From the NCBI RefSeq assembly GCF_029852145.1, contig NC_079976.1, positions 18,683,117 through 18,747,116 on the forward strand: a stretch of 64,000 nucleotides of DNA, read 5' to 3'. Below the pieces are notes generated by a model that was given only the letters and a program-made list of their open reading frames with translations, searched no databases and was not told the origin of the DNA. Positions 60,083 through 64,000 of the stretch are shown here, piece by piece. Within the stretch, counting starts at the first letter, position 1. Each line of letters starts with the position of its first letter. A program made the position numbers and the translations under genes. Source of the stretch: Microplitis mediator. Its lineage: Eukaryota > Arthropoda > Insecta > Hymenoptera > Braconidae.

Positions 60083-60499
60083 CTACATACCTTCCTGTAG
60101 AAGACGGCAACCCCGTAGAGGTGCATACCTGCTGTATCCTCATCCTAGCCTATAGTACCTGCCTATAGAAGACGGTAACCCCGTAGGATGTATACCTGCT
60201 GCATCCTTTTCCTACAATACCTGCTTGTAGAAGCGTGTACCTGCCACGACCTTTTCCCACAATACCTGCTTGTGGAAGCGCGTACCTGCCGCGACATTTT
60301 CCTACAATACCTGCTTGTAGAGGTGCATACCTGCTGCACTCCTTTCCTACGATACCTGCTCGTAGAAGCGTGTACCTGCCACGACCTCATCCCACAATAC
60401 CTGCTTGTGGAAGCGCGTACCTGCCGCGATTTACCCTGTAATACCTGCTTACAGAAGCGCGTACCTGCCGCGATAATCATCTACAATACCTGCTTGTAG
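60083..60499 (+). repeat. Array of 17 hairpins with constant loop TACCTGC and covarying stems
   Basis: Consecutive hairpins: CTACA-TACCTTCC-TGTAG, CTATAG-TACCTGC-CTATAG, CTACAA-TACCTGC-TTGTAG, CGTG-TACCTGC-CACG, CCACAA-TACCTGC-TTGTGG, CGCG-TACCTGC-CGCG, GTGCA-TACCTGC-TGCAC, CTACGA-TACCTGC-TCGTAG, CTGTAA-TACCTGC-TTACAG, with several repeated. Long (6-bp) and short (4-5-bp) stems mostly alternate. Two further stems ACGG-CAACC-CCGT and ACGG-TAACC-CCGT lie among the first units. ORFs across the array are by-products of the period. Confidence 0.92.
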
Positions 60500-60506
60500 C
60501 CATACC

Positions 60507-60538
60507 AGACAATTGTGATACAGAGCTCACAATTGTCT
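60507..60538 (+). repeat. Perfect 12-bp hairpin just after the array
   Basis: AGACAATTGTGA, loop TACAGAGC, TCACAATTGTCT. It directly follows the last TACCTGC hairpin. Confidence 0.85.
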
Positions 60539-60917
60539 TAATTATTTATTGCTCTCAATCATCAATACCAGTGAATCAACACCTCACAGGTAAGTATAAT
60601 AATACTATTATTATACCTTTGTAATTATTGTGCTTCTCACTAGTTTGGCTTATTTTGCAAACACCTGTAGTCTACTATCTCTTTCTGGTATATTAATACC
60701 CTATGACAAGCCCCACGACTCCCGATCCTTTATATGCCTTTTGCATATATAAATTTACAGCCAACCGGTCGTCTGGTCCTTACGAACCGGGTAACACCAG
60801 GATCAGTTACCGAATTATTAGCTCATTAGCTAAAAGGGACACGGGCCCATTTAATTTAAATGGGTAACGGACGGTTGATTCATCCCTACTAGAGGGGTGG
60901 ACCTCAACTTCGTTTCA

Positions 60918-60950
<33 letters not shown>

Positions 60951-60951
<1 letters not shown>

Positions 60952-61841
60952 TAGGGTGGCGCAAAAAAACCGACTATTTTTTTTTTTCCATCTCGCATGA
61001 AAATTTGTTGGTTTACGATGTTTTAAGGAGCCTCTCAACAAATCAGCTCGATAAACAATTTTTAAGAGGTCGCTCACGAATTTTGAAAATATAAAAAATG
61101 ATCGAAATTCGGATTTTTATTTAAAAAATTTTTTTTTTCTCGTGGCAGCAATAGTTTATATTTGTAAAATCATGACTATGCCGAAAATTTCAGCCCAAAA
61201 TTTAGATATTTAAACGGCGCTCAAGAATTTTGAATGTTTCCGAGCGCAGTCTCTTGGACGTTTTTGAGCGACCCTTAAATATTAATAATAAAGCTTCTCG
61301 ATTTTTCCACTATCAATTTGCATGACAATGAATGAAAATATAACCCGAGAAATAGAAATAATAAGTTATTTATATACTTTTTTATTTTTTAATCCAATTG
61401 GTAGGTTTTTTCGCTTATTCAAAACTGACCGAATTTCATTGTTTAAGACTGTTCTGTATATTTTTGGTTATGCAAAAGTTATATTTAAGTGAAATGACAA
61501 TAATTGAGTTATAAAAACTAATTCAAACTATTAGTTACATATTATCAGTTAATATTCGAAATTCTTGAGCGCCGTTTAAATATTTATATTTTGGGCTGAA
61601 ATTTTCAGCATAGTCATGATTTTACAAATATAAACTATTGCTGCCACGAAAAAAAAAAAAAATTTTTTAAATAAAAATCCGAATTTCGATCATTTTTCAT
61701 ATTTTCAAAATTCGTGAGCGACCTCTTAAAAATTTTGTATCGAGCTGATTTGTTGAGAGGCTTCTTAAAACATCGTAAACCAACAAATTTTCATGCGAGA
61801 TGGAAAAAAAAAAAAATAGTCGGTTTTTTTGCGCCACCCTA
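60951..61841. mobile_element. Palindromic MITE with TTAGGGTGGCGC ends
   Basis: Inverted ends TTAGGGTGGCGCAAAAAAAC and reverse; arms include TTTACGATGTTTTAAGGAG / CTTCTTAAAACATCGTAAAC and GGCTGAAATTTTCAGCATAG / TATGCCGAAAATTTCAGCC. The middle of about 300 bp is unpaired. Flanked by TA repeats on both sides. Confidence 0.82.
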
Positions 61842-61851
61842 ATATATATAT

Positions 61852-63154
<1,303 letters not shown>

Positions 63155-64000
63155 TGTTACGCCCTGGTTAGTGTTTTGGCGCTGGCGTAGTTGAGCGGTC
63201 GATTTAAATTGGACGTGATGGAAACTTACATATAATTATAAATAATAATTAAGTATGGGTTGAATAGCCACCATTTCGTGGTTGAAATAAACTGGTTATA
63301 TTTATATGTTATTAAATATATTATCTGGATCGGATTTATTCAATGAATAAAGAGATAGTTGGAGAATTTGTGAAACGTACAATTCTAGTGTTATAATATT
63401 GTTAAGTTATTCTTAACAATAGCTTCGAGAATGTAAGAACGAAGTTAAGTTTTTAATATTGAGCCTGACTGCTCTCTATGATTCTATATCTCAGACTGAC
63501 TTCTCTCGATCGAGAAAAACTAGAGTAACTCTTATCAATACGTTTGGGCATCAGACCCGCGCATCGAGTCATATGGAGGGGTCATCCAAGATAACGCATG
63601 TTCTCGAATGATCCATTCTAATATTTATTGAAAATACTTAGTTCTCACGATCTCTCCACTTTTGTTACTAACAAATGAGTCACTTATCTGTTAACAAAAG
63701 TTATCTTAAACAAAATAGATATTTGTGCAGCTGCACGTCTCGAGGATTAACTCGAGGCGTCAGCGCTTATTTATATTTGATAAAATATAGAAAAATAAGT
63801 TTATCAACTATTACTCATATCCTTAACGTTCAAATGTCTTAAATAATATTATTCTATTATTATATTATATCATTTTATATGATTAATTAAATATTATTGG
63901 AATTACTAGATTATCGATATTTGATATAATTAGTTAGGTTTTAGGTCGGTAATTAAGGAAGTAAAAGCCTACGTCATCTGCCATACAGGCTGGGACGTAA
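63155..64000. mobile_element. Probable LTR, cut by the end of the window
   Basis: TGTTACGCCCTGG at 63155 is mirrored by GGCTGGGACGTAA at the very last bases, which would become GTAACA if the next two bases are CA. Length would be about 848 bp. The interior lacks ORFs and has a GC-richer texture like other LTRs here. Confidence 0.4.

Larger units (their letters stand above)
59661..60917 (+). mobile_element. Putative solo LTR, 1257 bp, with hairpin array
   Basis: Starts TGTAACGAGG and ends CTTCGTTTCA, so the ends are imperfect inverted repeats (TGTAACGA/TCGTTTCA); ATAT flanks both sides within an (AT)n tract. TATAAG at 59853 and initiator TCAG (A at 59884) are 31 nt apart, and AATAAA follows at 59927. 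After these come 17 hairpins (60083-60499), then a 12-bp perfect stem at 60507-60538. The order promoter, polyadenylation signal, then U5-like sequence supports the LTR call; no internal part remains. Confidence 0.7.

Noticed and set aside
60083..60499. CRISPR-like array
   Set aside because: The units are regular, but there are no unique spacers of constant length between identical repeats, the DNA is eukaryotic, and no cas genes are present.
60163..60499. ORFs of about 100 codons through the hairpin array on both strands
   Set aside because: Open frames arise from the repeat period; the pairing pattern explains the sequence better than codon constraint.
60951..61841. Telomere-like TTAGGG at the element end
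   Set aside because: Occurs once as part of the inverted end TTAGGGTGG; not a tandem telomeric repeat.

Overview
The window is AT-rich nuclear DNA from an animal, almost certainly an insect. The basis is the transposon mix (hAT, MULE, Helitron, a purine-rich LINE, Gypsy-type LTRs, palindromic TA-flanked MITEs), short GT-AG introns, and arthropod core promoters (TATA box about 31 nt before TCAG). A hymenopteran, perhaps a parasitoid wasp, is my guess from the style of the LINE and MITE families; nothing here proves it. No intact host gene is visible. Almost everything recognisable is mobile DNA in various states of decay.

Layout. 0.3-2.5 kb: a MULE transposon with 28-bp inverted ends and a two-exon FLYWCH + transposase gene carrying one in-frame stop. 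2.8-9 kb: mostly unassigned DNA with an ACGGTA-rich MITE and one exon-like OB-fold piece. 9.1-11.4 kb: two sister MITEs, one split by a solo LTR. 11.9-13.6 kb: a 1.78-kb near-perfect palindrome inserted next to the 3' end of a Foldback/NOF-like transposase pseudogene (13.6-16.9 kb), which also holds a 505-bp retroposon with a 16-bp target duplication. 17.8-18.1 kb: a small solo LTR in an (AT)n tract. 19-23 kb: a decayed non-LTR retrotransposon. 25-37.4 kb: one hAT transposase pseudogene whose six exons can be joined in phase although it is spread over 12.3 kb by MITEs, a second copy of the 1.78-kb palindrome, and a solo LTR inside exon 4. 38.5-42.3 kb: three palindromic elements in a row separated only by TA repeats; the loop of one holds a tRNA-like sequence. 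43.8-45.1 kb: minisatellites. 46.1-49 kb: the 3' end of an LTR retrotransposon followed by a 2-kb LTR and a primer-binding-site-like motif. 49.6-52.1 kb: a Helitron Rep gene cut off before its helicase. 53-55.3 kb: very AT-rich DNA. 55.3-57.3 kb: a palindrome enclosing a SWIM zinc-finger ORF. 57.3-58.5 kb: another palindrome. 58.7-59.1 kb: an unknown small ORF with one TGA. 59.6-62.65 kb: two LTRs and a MITE stacked in a single (AT)n tract. 63.15 kb to the end: probably another LTR.

The most unusual signal is a hairpin array at 60083-60499: about 17 short hairpins, nearly all with the same loop TACCTGC but different stems whose two sides change together. It lies downstream of a TATA/initiator pair in a putative LTR, so it would be in the 5' leader of the transcript. 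Two other LTRs (46952-48973 and 31674-33030) also carry repeated hairpins with compensatory stem changes downstream of their promoters. This suggests that structured leader arrays are a shared feature of LTR retrotransposons in this genome.
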